64,000 nucleotides of DNA, taken from positions 1 through 64,000 of the forward strand of contig NZ_JAOTSB010000011.1 in assembly GCF_030247605.1 (NCBI RefSeq), in the 5' to 3' direction. Position 1 is the stretch's first letter. Each line of letters begins with the position of its first letter. This DNA comes from Acidaminobacter sp. (lineage in GTDB: Bacteria > Bacillota > Clostridia > Peptostreptococcales > Acidaminobacteraceae). The notes under the pieces were generated by a model, which saw only the letters and a list, made by a program, of their open reading frames with translations, did not search any database and had not been told where the DNA came from. Shown piece after piece: positions 32,775-42,452 of this stretch. The position numbers and the translations under genes are program-made.

Positions 32775-35645
32775 CTATTTAATATAAGTTATTGTATCCT
32801 GGCGTTCACCTTCAAGAATGTAATCAATTCCGCCAACTGTTACAGAATTGACTTTAAAAGTAAATGTCAGAGTTCCTCTTTTGTACTTAATTTCATTGGA
32901 AACCAGCGTTACACTTCCTGTTGTGTCAGTTGTCCCAGTGTCGGAATCTGACGTCGCGTCAGACCAGACACCTTTAACGGAAGCATTTGGAATGCCGGTA
33001 GTTACTGTTGCAGTAGCTTTGACAAAAATGTTTTTCCCGACAGATCTTGTGGATGTACTCATAGTAATTTGAAGTTGAGCTGTCTGATCAATGACAATCA
33101 GATCAACCTTCGCAGTAGCTGTGCTGCCATTTCCGTCTGAAACGGTATATTCAAAGCTGTCCTCACCGCTAAAGCCGGCTTCTGGTGTATAGCTGGCCTT
33201 GTTGGCAGCGATGCTGACCGTTCCATGTGTCGGTTTAACAACGGATTCAAGGATCAGAGAATCCCCATCCAGATCGCTGTCATTAGCTAAGACATCAATG
33301 ATATTTCCACTGCTGTTTTGCGCTACAGTCGCTGAATCGCTGTTAGCAATTGGCGCGTCATTGACATTGGTCACTGTAACAGAAACCGTGGCGCTGTCCG
33401 TGCCGCCTTTGCCATCGCTAATCGTGTAACTGAAGCTGTCAGCACCATAGAAATTGGCTTTTGGTGTATAACTGATGCTGGAGACGTTAAAGCCAACAGT
33501 ACCATTTGCCCCTTGTGTCACGCCGATGATGCTGATGGTGTCGCCATCAGGGTCGGTGTCGTTGGAAAGGACGTTCAAAGAATTGCTGCCACTGTCTTCA
33601 CTGACGCTGTAACTGTCATTTACAGCATTTGGAGCGCCATTGACACTTGTGACTGCAATCGATACAGTCGCTGTGGCGCTTCCGCCTTTTCCGTCCGAAA
33701 TGGTATATTCAAAGCTGTCTAAGCCGCTGAAGCCAGAGACTGGCGTGTAGCTGGCCTTATTGGCAGCGATGCTGACCGTTCCATGCGCTGCCTGTGTGAC
33801 AGATTGAAGTGTCATTGAATCTCCGTCAAGGTCGCTGTCATTAGCGAGAACATCGATTGAATTATTTGTGCTGTTTTGGGCAACAGTCGCTGAATCGGCG
33901 TTAGCAATTGGCGCGTCATTGACATTGGTCACTGTAATAGAAACCGTGGTGCTGTCCGTGCCGCCTTTGCCATCGCTAATCGTGTAACTGAAGCTGTCAG
34001 CACCATAGAAATTGGCTTTTGGTGTATAACTGATGCTGGAGGCGTTAAAGCCAACAGTACCATTTGCCCCTTGTGTCACGCCGGTGATGCTGATGGTGTC
34101 GCCATCAGGGTCGGCGTCGTTAGAAAGGACGTTCAAAGAATTACTGCCACTGTCCTCACTGACGCTGTAACTGTCATTTGCAGCGTTCGGAGAAGTGTTT
34201 GGCGTAATTCCTGGCGCATAAGGAATATTGATATTACCTTGCCATAAGAAATATGGATAGGAGGCCCCGGTTTTTATCTGCCAAAGATCAGTAAAATTCC
34301 AGCCAGGAAAGCTTGACGCTTGAACCATTTGCGTTGTCGTAAGACCATTGCCTCCTGAAGATCTGGTAAGGCCACTTGTCGTCATATCCCAATAACTGTC
34401 CGTCACTGTGCTGGAGTTACTGGCGCCAATTAACCCCCCCACAGCATAACCGCCGCTGGAAGTGCCCGTGGAATAGCATCCTGTCACTGTGCCGTTATCC
34501 ATTAAACCAACAAGGCCGCCAACGCCGCCGCTGCCAGAAACATTGCCTCTGGCATAACTATTGTAAATTGCTGCATTGGTACTTAAGTGACCGACGAGTC
34601 CGCCAGTCAGTGAAGAGGTATTGGTGACATTTCCAAGAGCGTAACTGCTGCGGACGGTGGAACTATTGCAGACAATACCAATGAGACCTCCTACCCATTC
34701 GCCGGCACCTGATACATTGCCTGTCGAGTAACAGTTAGATACAGACGTTCCGTAGTTGATGTTTCCAATTAGTCCGCCTACCTCTTGGGAAGATCCTGTG
34801 ACTGTGCCGGTAGTATAACAATTTGAGATGACCGAAGCCTGGTTCGTACTGCCAACCAGACCTGCCACTGCACCTGTCCCAAAGACATCGCCGGTAGTGT
34901 AACAGTCGTCAATTCGTGTTCCATCATAGATTGACCCAATTAAACCCCCTGTATCGAAGAAGTTGCCTGTTACTCTCCCACTCGCATGACAGCCTGAAAT
35001 ATAGCTGCTGTATGCTGCGCCTATCAGACCACCGCATCGCAGTGAGCTTCTTATGACCATTTGGCCGACGACAACCGCCGAGGAGCTGCAGTCAATTACA
35101 TTGCAGGTTGGTCTGACAGTTCCAAGCAACCCTCCAACATTATATTCTGATTTGACATAGCCTGAGACATGACAATTTCTCACTGTTGAACTATAGACAA
35201 AGCCTGCCAATGCGCCAACATGACGATGACCAGAGATATTGACGTTGGAAAAATTGAGATTACTAACTGTACTTGAGCGTATGTAAGCGAAAAGCCCGAC
35301 ACCATCATCTGTTGGCCTGTTGCTGATAAGCCCGGATATTGTGTGATTATTGCCATCAAATGTTCCAGTAAATGGCATACTCTGTTGCGGATCCGGATCC
35401 CATTGTGTTCCGACAAACTCACCGATTGGCTGCCATCCTGAAGCAGTTACATAGGTAGTGTAGCCGGCGGATGATTCGTTTAGATCGTTCATTAAAATAT
35501 AGTCTGCATTCATGTTGCTTCTTACATTGTAAAGATCTTCCCAAGTAAAAATTGCCGTCGGAATTTCCGCCGCGTGAACTGGAATACTTAATCCAAATAA
35601 AAGACATGCCGTTAAAATCAAGCTTATGCACTTTTTCATAATCAT
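32775..35645 (-). CDS. Large secreted GLUG-repeat / cadherin-like protein
   Basis: 956 residues. Signal peptide 1-26 (cleavage near VHA-A). Residues about 40-110 form a WxDL/DLN opening (ILMNDLNESS), then roughly a dozen GLUG repeats (about 110-430) of the form GGLIG...CYSTGNVSG, ending in YWDMTTSGL. Four cadherin-like Ig domains follow (about 486-858), each with NDxDxDGDxL calcium-type turns and DGKGG motifs. A C-terminal beta domain closes the chain. No sortase signal and no SLH repeat, so it is either released or held by the SLH-bearing paralog encoded next to it. The four Ig domains come from a 558-bp tandem duplication. Confidence 0.85.
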   Translation of the reverse strand: MIMKKCISLILTACLLFGLSIPVHAAEIPTAIFTWEDLYNVRSNMNADYILMNDLNESSAGYTTYVTASGWQPIGEFVGTQWDPDPQQSMPFTGTFDGNNHTISGLISNRPTDDGVGLFAYIRSSTVSNLNFSNVNISGHRHVGALAGFVYSSTVRNCHVSGYVKSEYNVGGLLGTVRPTCNVIDCSSSAVVVGQMVIRSSLRCGGLIGAAYSSYISGCHASGRVTGNFFDTGGLIGSIYDGTRIDDCYTTGDVFGTGAVAGLVGSTNQASVISNCYTTGTVTGSSQEVGGLIGNINYGTSVSNCYSTGNVSGAGEWVGGLIGIVCNSSTVRSSYALGNVTNTSSLTGGLVGHLSTNAAIYNSYARGNVSGSGGVGGLVGLMDNGTVTGCYSTGTSSGGYAVGGLIGASNSSTVTDSYWDMTTSGLTRSSGGNGLTTTQMVQASSFPGWNFTDLWQIKTGASYPYFLWQGNINIPYAPGITPNTSPNAANDSYSVSEDSGSNSLNVLSNDADPDGDTISITGVTQGANGTVGFNASSISYTPKANFYGADSFSYTISDGKGGTDSTTVSITVTNVNDAPIANADSATVAQNSTNNSIDVLANDSDLDGDSMTLQSVTQAAHGTVSIAANKASYTPVSGFSGLDSFEYTISDGKGGSATATVSIAVTSVNGAPNAVNDSYSVSEDSGSNSLNVLSNDTDPDGDTISIIGVTQGANGTVGFNVSSISYTPKANFYGADSFSYTISDGKGGTDSATVSVTVTNVNDAPIANSDSATVAQNSSGNIIDVLANDSDLDGDSLILESVVKPTHGTVSIAANKASYTPEAGFSGEDSFEYTVSDGNGSTATAKVDLIVIDQTAQLQITMSTSTRSVGKNIFVKATATVTTGIPNASVKGVWSDATSDSDTGTTDTTGSVTLVSNEIKYKRGTLTFTFKVNSVTVGGIDYILEGERQDTITYIK
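33071..34186. repeat. Tandem 558-bp intragenic duplication
   Basis: The segment 33071-33628 repeats 33629-34186 with an offset of exactly 558 bases (186 codons, two Ig-like domains). Stretches such as the one around 33343 and 33901 are nearly identical at the DNA level, so the duplication is recent or kept alike by conversion. Confidence 0.8.
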
Positions 35646-35764
35646 GGTCCCCGCCTCTTTCTTTTACTGGTTATCCCCCATCACAACCCAAGTATTATAA
35701 AAAAATATCTGACATTTGAATACCGATACATAGGCATCCTCCCTTTAAATCATCACGAATTTGT

Positions 35765-35776
35765 ATTTATATACCC
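35765..35776 (-). promoter_or_regulatory. GGGTATATAAAT box upstream of the 956-residue gene
   Basis: On the minus strand TATTATGTAAACAAAAGGG leads into TATATAAAT. The same TATTATGTAAA then GGGTATA arrangement precedes the paralogous gene at 39630. Confidence 0.45.
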
Positions 35777-35892
35777 TTTTGTTTACATAATACTCGACGG
35801 AATTTCCTTAAAATCTTGTATACTTAATGGTTTTCAGAAGTGAATAACTATTACCTTAAAATCAAACATTAAGTCTTATATGTTCACATTAT

Positions 35893-35924
35893 AAAAAAAG
35901 TGAAGTACAAATTGCGTACTTCAC
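35893..35924 (-). terminator. Terminator of the SLH/GLUG protein gene
   Basis: GTGAAGTAC (35900-35908) pairs with GTACTTCAC (35916-35924), followed on the minus strand by seven T. Confidence 0.85.
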
Positions 35925-35943
35925 CCTTTCATAAATCCTTCAA

Positions 35944-38900
35944 TTATTTGGATAGTAAATTGAACAGAATTTGTGCTATTTCAGCTCGAGTCATGAAATC
36001 TTCAGGATTTAAGTTATAGTTGTACCCAACAACAATACCTGAATTGACAAACGAAGCTATCGCTTCTTCAGCCCAATCCGCTACTTGATCCGCATCATTG
36101 AAACTTGAAAGCTGCAGATTCATAAATGGAGCTGGCACTTCCCCCAGGACCTTGAGCATATTGTGCAAAATAACCATCATCTCTTGTCTGGTTATTTCAA
36201 GCTCAGGTTCGAAGAGGTTTTGTCCAGTGCCGTTAATTAATCCAAGTCTTTTCGCTGTCAACAGCTCGTCTGTGTAATAGGTGTTGCCAGCATCATCAAA
36301 GTTGCCTATTTGTTGGTTGCCACTTAGTTTTTCCAGATCTGACGCATAAGTATTCATCAACATTACTACAAAATCAGCTCTGTTTAATTGAGTCTCTGGT
36401 TCAAATTTACTAGCACCTGTGCCAGAAGCAATTCCACGAGCGGCAACAAAGTCAACTGCATTTTTATACCAGGCTTGCTCTGTAACGTCTGCGAATGTTA
36501 TAGGATTGTAACCAATCACAAATTCTGAAAAATGATTCGTTTCGAAAACAACTGATTTCAACTGCTCATCATAATTTCCAGTGACCAGTTGTAAAACGCC
36601 TTGATCTGAGAGGAAGTATAACACTATGGCTTCATGGTCTTCTCCAACTTTAGGTTCATATGGAATCACAACTGTGACGTGACCCTCACCAAAACTCGTA
36701 ACTTTAGTTCCTCCCTTTGTGATTGTCAGTTCATAGACTGGTCTGTCCTTGACTAAAAGCTTGTCTGTTTCTGAAAGCTCGTTGTCCATTACCGCGCTAG
36801 CCGCTATGACGATTTCACCTTGCGTATTAACTGCGTCTATAACTTTTAGCGCATCATAGTCAAAAGTCATGGATATAAAAGGAGATGTTAATTTGAAACT
36901 TGCCTCTGATGACGTCACAAGTTCTTTTAAGTCCGTGGATTGAAGATTAAATTCAATGCCTTCAATATCACCGTTTACCTCAACTATGACCTCAATCAAA
37001 TCTCCTTTTTCGTTACCCTCTGTACCCTTGGCTTTATCTAAAAGCGCATCCACGATGTCAGTTGAAATATCCGCAACTGCACTTCCGTTATTTATTACAG
37101 ATGAAATTTCAGTTGAATTCACTGTGGATTGAAGGGTACTTTCCGTTGTTACTACTATTTCAGGTTCTGGTACAGTTATACTTCCGCCACCACTACTGCC
37201 ACCGCTGCTGGTTTTCTCCTTAACTGTTACAGTGACAGTTGCCGTATCAGTTCCCCCATTGCCATCGCTGATGGTATAGGTGAAGCTGTCTGTGCCGGTA
37301 TAGTTTGCATCCGGTGTGTAGGAAGCAGCTGAAGCTGTAAACGTCACAGTACCGTTTGAGGCTTCAGTCACACCAGTAACCACCAGCGTGTCGTCATCCA
37401 AATCAGTGTCATTTGCCAATACATTAATTGTATTGTTCACGCTGTCCTGATAAACGGTCCGTGTGTCATCAAATGCCATTGGAACATTATTGTCATCTAA
37501 AACTGTAACAAAAACCGTTGCTGTATATGTTATTTGTTCATTAGAAGTATCTGTTATCGTGTAACTGAAACTGTCATCACCATAAAAATCAAAATCCGGT
37601 GTATAGATAACCTCATTCGAATTGAAAGTAATTGTACCGTTTTCGCTATCAGTGACAGCAGTTATCGAATAAGATATCCCATTATTTGAATTTGAGTAAA
37701 TGTCATTTGCCAACACATCTATTACATTTTCCGAAGAATTTTTATTTACACTCGATGTATCATTTTCAGCTACGTAATTATTGATTCTTATAAACACTAC
37801 TGCAGTTTCAGTATTATCGCTTCCATCACTGACAGTATATTCAAAACTGTCAAATCCGTAAAAATCAGTCATAGGGCTGTAGGAAACCTTATTATCAGAG
37901 ATCTCAACATCGCCATTGGCCGCTGCTGTTACAACGTCAATTTCCAATTGAGTACCTATGTCATTAAGCAAGACATCAATCAAATTCACAGCGCTGTCTT
38001 CTTGAATTTCAACGTTATCATAAACAGCATTCAAGACTGGCAAATATGGGATATAATCATTTTCTTGCCATAGCAGATATGGATAAGAACCAGATTCAAT
38101 ACCCCATACACTTCCGAAGTCCCACTCTGAAAAACTGCCTTGCTGCTGCATTTCATAACTGGTGAGGTAAGTCCCACTTGGTGAATCCTCCCTTCCGCTC
38201 GTTTCAATATCCCAATAACTATCAGTTACTGTCCCTTGTCGGATATCCCCAATTAAACCGCCAAGACTGTAAGGGCCAGCCGGACTTCCTGCTGAATAAC
38301 TTCTTAAAATGGTTGCGCCCAGGACTTCATCATCTGATGGGTCGGTCTTATCATTTAAAAGCACACCTTCAACACTTCCGACCAAACCGCCGACTCCGCC
38401 GCCGAGACCTAAAATGTTGCCAAGCGCGTAGCTGTCAAGGATTACTCCGCCAGTACTCAAGTGTCCAACTAGTCCGCCGGTTAGTATTCTTCCATTTGAA
38501 ACATCCCCGGTAGCAAAACTTTGTTCGACAACAGAATAGTTACAGACAATACCAACAAGCCCACCAACCCACGAACCGTTGCCAGTAACATCGCTTGTCG
38601 AGTAAGATCTTATGACATGAGAAAAATAATTGGTGTTTCCGATTAATCCGCCTACCTCCTGAGATGTAGCGAAAACTTCCCCAGTAGTATAGCAGTCCTC
38701 AACCACTGAAGCCTGGTTGGTGCTGCCAATCAAACCTCCAACTGCGCCTCTGCCAGAGACAGGGCCAGAAGTATGACATCTTATGATGAGTGAACCAACA
38801 TAAGAGTTTTTATCATATTTATCATAATCATCTCCACCGACAATTGTTCCATAAATAGAACCTGCGAGACCACCTTGATCCATTGCGTCACCTTTTACAG

Positions 38901-39630
38901 TTCCGTTTGTGAAGCAGTCCTGTACCGTGCTGGTATGGACAGCGCCAAACAAGCCGCCGGTACGCAGTGATCCGCCGTCTACGCCATCGCCTTCAACATC
39001 AGCAATCGAACTGCAATTCTGAACGAGAGTGTTCTCTCTAATCGTTCCTACAAGCCCGCCTCCATTATGGCGCGTATTTAACTCGCCACTGGTTTCTATA
39101 CCAGACAGCGTCGACGATCGAGTGTATCCGGCAAGAATACCGACATGTCTGAAACCCGATACAGAGGCATTTAAAATTTTAAGGTTATAAACCTCAGCAT
39201 CATTTAAGTAGCCAAAAAGACCTTGACCGAAGCTATCATAAGATGGAGGGTCATCAGTAACATTAGTTCCTTCATAATATCGGTCAATAATTAAATCTGA
39301 TATCGTGAAACCATTGCCATTAAATGAGCCTGTGAATGGAGAGCTTGAAGCGTCTGCATCCCATTCACCAAGTCTTAACCCATCAATATCAGCTGGAACA
39401 AATACACCTATTGGCGACCAGCCTCCTGCAACGCCAACATAGGTATCATAGCCATCTGTAGTTTGATCAAGATCGTTCATAAGTATGTAATCCAAATCCA
39501 ATCCATCTCTTACGTTGTCGAGCTCCTCCCAGGTGGTAATCTGAATTGGATCAGCCGCATAAACCGGAGCAGAAAAAAGTATCAAAAGACAAAACACCAT
39601 CAACAATTTATGACAATTTGTTTTTAACAT
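35944..39630 (-). CDS. SLH-anchored GLUG-repeat / cadherin-like surface protein
   Basis: About 1,228 residues from ATG 39630 (AGGGG nine bases upstream; a GTG at 39639 is too close). Signal peptide ends near VYAADP. GLUG repeats cover about 120-490, then three cadherin-like Ig domains (about 540-830) including NVLANDTDLDDD, a Ser/Gly linker, an unfamiliar beta domain (about 845-1,040) and three SLH repeats to the end (ITFADVTEQAWYKNAVDFVAARGI; FDDAGNTYYTDELLTAKRLGL; FNDADQVADWAEEAIASFVNSG). SLH repeats bind pyruvylated wall polysaccharide, so this protein is displayed at the cell surface. Architecture and order match the neighbouring 956-residue protein: they are paralogs. Confidence 0.9.
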   Translation of the reverse strand: MLKTNCHKLLMVFCLLILFSAPVYAADPIQITTWEELDNVRDGLDLDYILMNDLDQTTDGYDTYVGVAGGWSPIGVFVPADIDGLRLGEWDADASSSPFTGSFNGNGFTISDLIIDRYYEGTNVTDDPPSYDSFGQGLFGYLNDAEVYNLKILNASVSGFRHVGILAGYTRSSTLSGIETSGELNTRHNGGGLVGTIRENTLVQNCSSIADVEGDGVDGGSLRTGGLFGAVHTSTVQDCFTNGTVKGDAMDQGGLAGSIYGTIVGGDDYDKYDKNSYVGSLIIRCHTSGPVSGRGAVGGLIGSTNQASVVEDCYTTGEVFATSQEVGGLIGNTNYFSHVIRSYSTSDVTGNGSWVGGLVGIVCNYSVVEQSFATGDVSNGRILTGGLVGHLSTGGVILDSYALGNILGLGGGVGGLVGSVEGVLLNDKTDPSDDEVLGATILRSYSAGSPAGPYSLGGLIGDIRQGTVTDSYWDIETSGREDSPSGTYLTSYEMQQQGSFSEWDFGSVWGIESGSYPYLLWQENDYIPYLPVLNAVYDNVEIQEDSAVNLIDVLLNDIGTQLEIDVVTAAANGDVEISDNKVSYSPMTDFYGFDSFEYTVSDGSDNTETAVVFIRINNYVAENDTSSVNKNSSENVIDVLANDIYSNSNNGISYSITAVTDSENGTITFNSNEVIYTPDFDFYGDDSFSYTITDTSNEQITYTATVFVTVLDDNNVPMAFDDTRTVYQDSVNNTINVLANDTDLDDDTLVVTGVTEASNGTVTFTASAASYTPDANYTGTDSFTYTISDGNGGTDTATVTVTVKEKTSSGGSSGGGSITVPEPEIVVTTESTLQSTVNSTEISSVINNGSAVADISTDIVDALLDKAKGTEGNEKGDLIEVIVEVNGDIEGIEFNLQSTDLKELVTSSEASFKLTSPFISMTFDYDALKVIDAVNTQGEIVIAASAVMDNELSETDKLLVKDRPVYELTITKGGTKVTSFGEGHVTVVIPYEPKVGEDHEAIVLYFLSDQGVLQLVTGNYDEQLKSVVFETNHFSEFVIGYNPITFADVTEQAWYKNAVDFVAARGIASGTGASKFEPETQLNRADFVVMLMNTYASDLEKLSGNQQIGNFDDAGNTYYTDELLTAKRLGLINGTGQNLFEPELEITRQEMMVILHNMLKVLGEVPAPFMNLQLSSFNDADQVADWAEEAIASFVNSGIVVGYNYNLNPEDFMTRAEIAQILFNLLSK

Positions 39631-39795
39631 TGATCTCACCCCTCTCAGATGTCTGAAGCGCCATGCTTTCTATCTATGCAAAATTATTCTGAAATGATAA
39701 AATCACTCAGTCCCTCATAACCCATTCCACCTTTTTATATGGCAGCTGATGTTTTTTTGTGTAACCCGACATTTAATAATTTCTTAATTTTTTAG

Positions 39796-39807
39796 AATTT
39801 ATACCCC
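39796..39807 (-). promoter_or_regulatory. GGGGTATAAATT box upstream of the SLH/GLUG gene
   Basis: On the minus strand GTATTATGTAAATATATG precedes GGGGTATAAATT, closely matching the box at 35765-35776 upstream of the paralog. Confidence 0.5.
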
Positions 39808-40012
39808 ATATATTTACATAATACACTTTAATCAATTTATAATTATTTTATGCGCAACTACATAATCAGCCTCTTTAATTTGTTAACGAAACTACATAGT
39901 CATCGATCCAAGACTGATAATATAAATACCCTTCAATCAGGCGGTACAAGACTATTGAGCTAAATCGCAGATACTCATAACCATATTGTAACCAAAATTT
40001 CGACAATATATG

Positions 40013-40053
40013 TGTTGACATAACAACGCTTATAAATTAATATTATGTCAACA
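40013..40053 (+). promoter_or_regulatory. Promoter with overlapping inverted repeat, upstream of the riboswitch
   Basis: TTGACA (40015-40020) and TAATAT (40038-40043) are 17 bases apart, a sigma-A-type promoter. An exact 11-bp inverted repeat, TGTTGACATAA (40013-40023) and TTATGTCAACA (40043-40053), overlaps both boxes, as an operator would. Confidence 0.5.
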
Positions 40054-40121
40054 TAAGAACTCCAGTAAGAAGTTGAACACTATCAATAGAAATTGAATAT
40101 ATCAAATCCATCATCATAGTC

Positions 40122-40130
40122 TGTTATAAT
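40122..40130 (+). promoter_or_regulatory. Extended -10 element upstream of the riboswitch
   Basis: TGTTATAAT fits the extended -10 consensus; transcription from about 40137 would give a short leader to the aptamer. It is an alternative to the promoter at 40015. Confidence 0.4.
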
Positions 40131-40179
40131 TTCAGCAATTAATTTCAACGTGCGTGAGCATCACATACAATAAAAACTT

Positions 40180-40260
40180 CTACTGATAAACGGCAAACCA
40201 ATCGAAAGATTGGGACGCAAAACTAAAGGGCCTGTTAAATGGCAGCCAGTTACCCAAGGG
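40180..40260 (+). promoter_or_regulatory. Cyclic-di-GMP-I (GEMM-I) riboswitch aptamer
   Basis: The highly conserved GEMM-I core is present: CGGCAAACC, then a hairpin with a GAAA loop (CAATCGAAAGATTG), then GGGACGCAAA, followed by the second hairpin AAGGGCCTGTTAAATGGC and the closing CAGCCAGTTACCC. The GAAA tetraloop and the GGGACGCAAA segment are diagnostic. A short T run (40263-40267) follows, which could be part of an expression platform. It leads, after about 215 bases, to the beta-helix surface protein, so that gene should respond to cyclic-di-GMP. Confidence 0.88.
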
Positions 40261-40477
40261 AAGTTTTTGTATTGTGTTGAAATAGATACAGTATTTAACA
40301 GTGCAGCAGCAATAACGCAAGACCATATTTTTTGTTTATTGAAATGTGTGGAAAGGAGAAGCAATTCAAGCAAGCCATTAATATGCTTATGGCCAAACCA
40401 GCAACATAACTTTCGAATTGGGTCATTGAAGCATCTTTTATTTGAGTAGAATACTTACAGCCAAAGGAGACCGACAT

Positions 40478-42418
40478 ATGATTAAGTTTAAGAAAAAATT
40501 AGCACTGCTCTTGACAGGAGCACTGATCCTGGGCATAATGCCAAGCCTTGCCTATACGACTCAATATACTGGCAGTTACGACTATTCTGTTACGAGCGCC
40601 ACAAATTTCAGCAAAAGAATGAACTATGTTAAAAAGGACTGGACTGCACCAGTAATTTCGCTTAACGGCAGCAGTTATATCTCAATACTTGTTGGAGCAT
40701 CCTATGTGGATGCTGGCGCGACTGCATATGACAGTGTCAGCGGACGAGTTACTGTCACAGCAACGAATACTGTCAACACACGTGTAGCAGGCAAATATGT
40801 TGTCAAATATACTGCATCTGATGCTGCTGGAAATATTGCATACGCATATAGAACTGTAGAGGTGAAGGCGCCTGCTGTAACCCAGCCTGTCGTCACCCAG
40901 CCATCGGCACCTACCTATCCTACTACCTCTACTACTAATTCCACATCTGCTTCAATTTCCACCAGCACTACAGCTTCTACATCAACTGCAGGCCAGTCCA
41001 GCACTTTAGCTACCAGTACAGCAGACGCCACCATGAAAAAAGTTTATCTAAGCAGTTTTTCCAATATCTCTGGAAGTCTCAAGGAATTCACCGGCAGTAT
41101 TGGAGCAGGTTCCAGCGTTCTGACGCTTTCTACCTCCGCCCATGACTTTAAAGTTGGACATGGCATTGCCATTAAGAGCGCTGGTAATAACAAAGAAACC
41201 AATTATTGGCTGATCACAACTGTTAAAGCGGTTGATGGAAATAAGCTTACCCTTTCAACAAATGCATCCACTTCTGCTTCCGGCGTCATGGTTCTTCATG
41301 ATGACACTAAAGCGGTTAATAGTGCTATTTCTTCAGGCAATGCAATCTATTACTTCGATATTCCACAAATGAATATCAAGGGGCTGAGCCTGAAAAGTAA
41401 CGCGATTTATGACGGCATGGGTAAAGCGGTCCTCAATCTGCCGGTAATCTACTCCTCAGCGCCATGGGTTCAATCCATGGTGTCAGCTGAAGACCAAACA
41501 AATATAACCTTCAGAAACTTTACCCTGGATGGTGGTAAAACCAGAGGCGTTTATGCTAACGATCAGGTTGGTGTATCATTGCTGTTGGTCCTGGATTCAA
41601 CGAAAATTAAAGTTCAAAACAACACTTTCCGAAACAACGGCTATATCTCTATCAACCTTCAGAGTAAAGTTAATGATATTCTGATCGAAAACAACACTAT
41701 ACTTAATACTGATATAGGCATAATGGCTATGCCTGAATGGCTTGGCAACCTCTATCTGGAGAATGCTGTTTTCCAAAATAACTACATGGACGGTGGCACC
41801 AGCGAAGGTATATCCATTGTTTCAGGCATGCGGGAAAATCCAGGCTATGCAAAAAATATAACCATTCACAAAAACGTTATCAAAAATAAACTCGCGAATG
41901 GTATTCAATATGGAAGCAGAACATCCAATATTGTGATCAGCGAGAATGATATTTCCAAATGCAACAATGGCATCAGCTCCATAGATCCAAACCTGGAAAA
42001 GCGCGACAATATGACCTCAACAAATGCAGATATCATAAAAAACAAAGTATACAACAATAAATGGTCCAACTTCGTTCTGGATGGCACAGATGTCTATGTG
42101 GCCAACAATGAGATCTCTGATGGCAACAATGTTTTAGTACTTGGCCGGCTCTTTATTGACAATGTTACTGTAGACAGCAACAAATTTATCAACACTAGCA
42201 TCGCGTTGAGCCCTGCGATCCACATTTACAATCTTAAGAATGGAAATATCAAAAACAATGTCTTTGTCATTGGTTCAACAAATAACTTCAATGCTGCTAT
42301 TGGAACAGAAAATGGCAACGTCGTCTCTTTGTCTTTAACAGGTAACGATCTCGGCGGAATGAGAATACTTGACCTTTACAAGGTAACAACGCTTGCCTTG
42401 TTGGATCAAAAATACTAG
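40478..42418 (+). CDS. Secreted Ig-like / right-handed beta-helix protein under riboswitch control
   Basis: 646 residues from ATG 40478 (AAAGGAGA upstream). Signal peptide 1-27 (ends SLAYT). A DUF5011/HYR-like Ig domain spans about 55-128 (APVISLNGSSYISILVGASYVDAGATAYD ... VKYTASDAAGN). A Ser/Thr/Pro-rich linker (about 135-180) is followed by a beta-helix rich in Asn (about 190-640) with repeating VQNNTFRNNGYISINLQSK-type rungs, as in pectate lyases, NosD and mannuronan epimerases. No anchor motif. Probably a polysaccharide-binding or -modifying protein secreted when cyclic-di-GMP changes; catalytic residues cannot be identified. Neighbouring exopolysaccharide genes start 240 bases downstream. 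Confidence 0.82.
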   Translation: MIKFKKKLALLLTGALILGIMPSLAYTTQYTGSYDYSVTSATNFSKRMNYVKKDWTAPVISLNGSSYISILVGASYVDAGATAYDSVSGRVTVTATNTVNTRVAGKYVVKYTASDAAGNIAYAYRTVEVKAPAVTQPVVTQPSAPTYPTTSTTNSTSASISTSTTASTSTAGQSSTLATSTADATMKKVYLSSFSNISGSLKEFTGSIGAGSSVLTLSTSAHDFKVGHGIAIKSAGNNKETNYWLITTVKAVDGNKLTLSTNASTSASGVMVLHDDTKAVNSAISSGNAIYYFDIPQMNIKGLSLKSNAIYDGMGKAVLNLPVIYSSAPWVQSMVSAEDQTNITFRNFTLDGGKTRGVYANDQVGVSLLLVLDSTKIKVQNNTFRNNGYISINLQSKVNDILIENNTILNTDIGIMAMPEWLGNLYLENAVFQNNYMDGGTSEGISIVSGMRENPGYAKNITIHKNVIKNKLANGIQYGSRTSNIVISENDISKCNNGISSIDPNLEKRDNMTSTNADIIKNKVYNNKWSNFVLDGTDVYVANNEISDGNNVLVLGRLFIDNVTVDSNKFINTSIALSPAIHIYNLKNGNIKNNVFVIGSTNNFNAAIGTENGNVVSLSLTGNDLGGMRILDLYKVTTLALLDQKY

Positions 42419-42452
42419 TCAACTAATTGCCACATTTAATCTTTTAAATTTT

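Larger units (their letters stand above)
39631..40179. other. Long intergenic region between divergent surface genes
   Basis: About 550 AT-rich bases with no gene. It holds the promoter region of the SLH protein (GGGGTATAAAT box at 39796-39807), an inverted repeat overlapping a sigma-A-like promoter at 40013-40053 and an extended -10 at 40122-40130, then leads into the cyclic-di-GMP riboswitch. Confidence 0.6.

Noticed and set aside
32775..35645. Sortase (LPXTG) anchor on the 956-residue protein
   Set aside because: The C-terminus ends in a beta domain without LPXTG, hydrophobic segment or basic tail.
33071..38500. Repeated DNA that could look like a CRISPR or satellite array
   Set aside because: All repeats are in frame with GLUG and Ig-like domains of two large genes; there are no spacers of constant length.
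40210..40449. 79-codon ORF between riboswitch and beta-helix gene
   Set aside because: It begins inside the riboswitch aptamer and has no binding site; the region is leader RNA.
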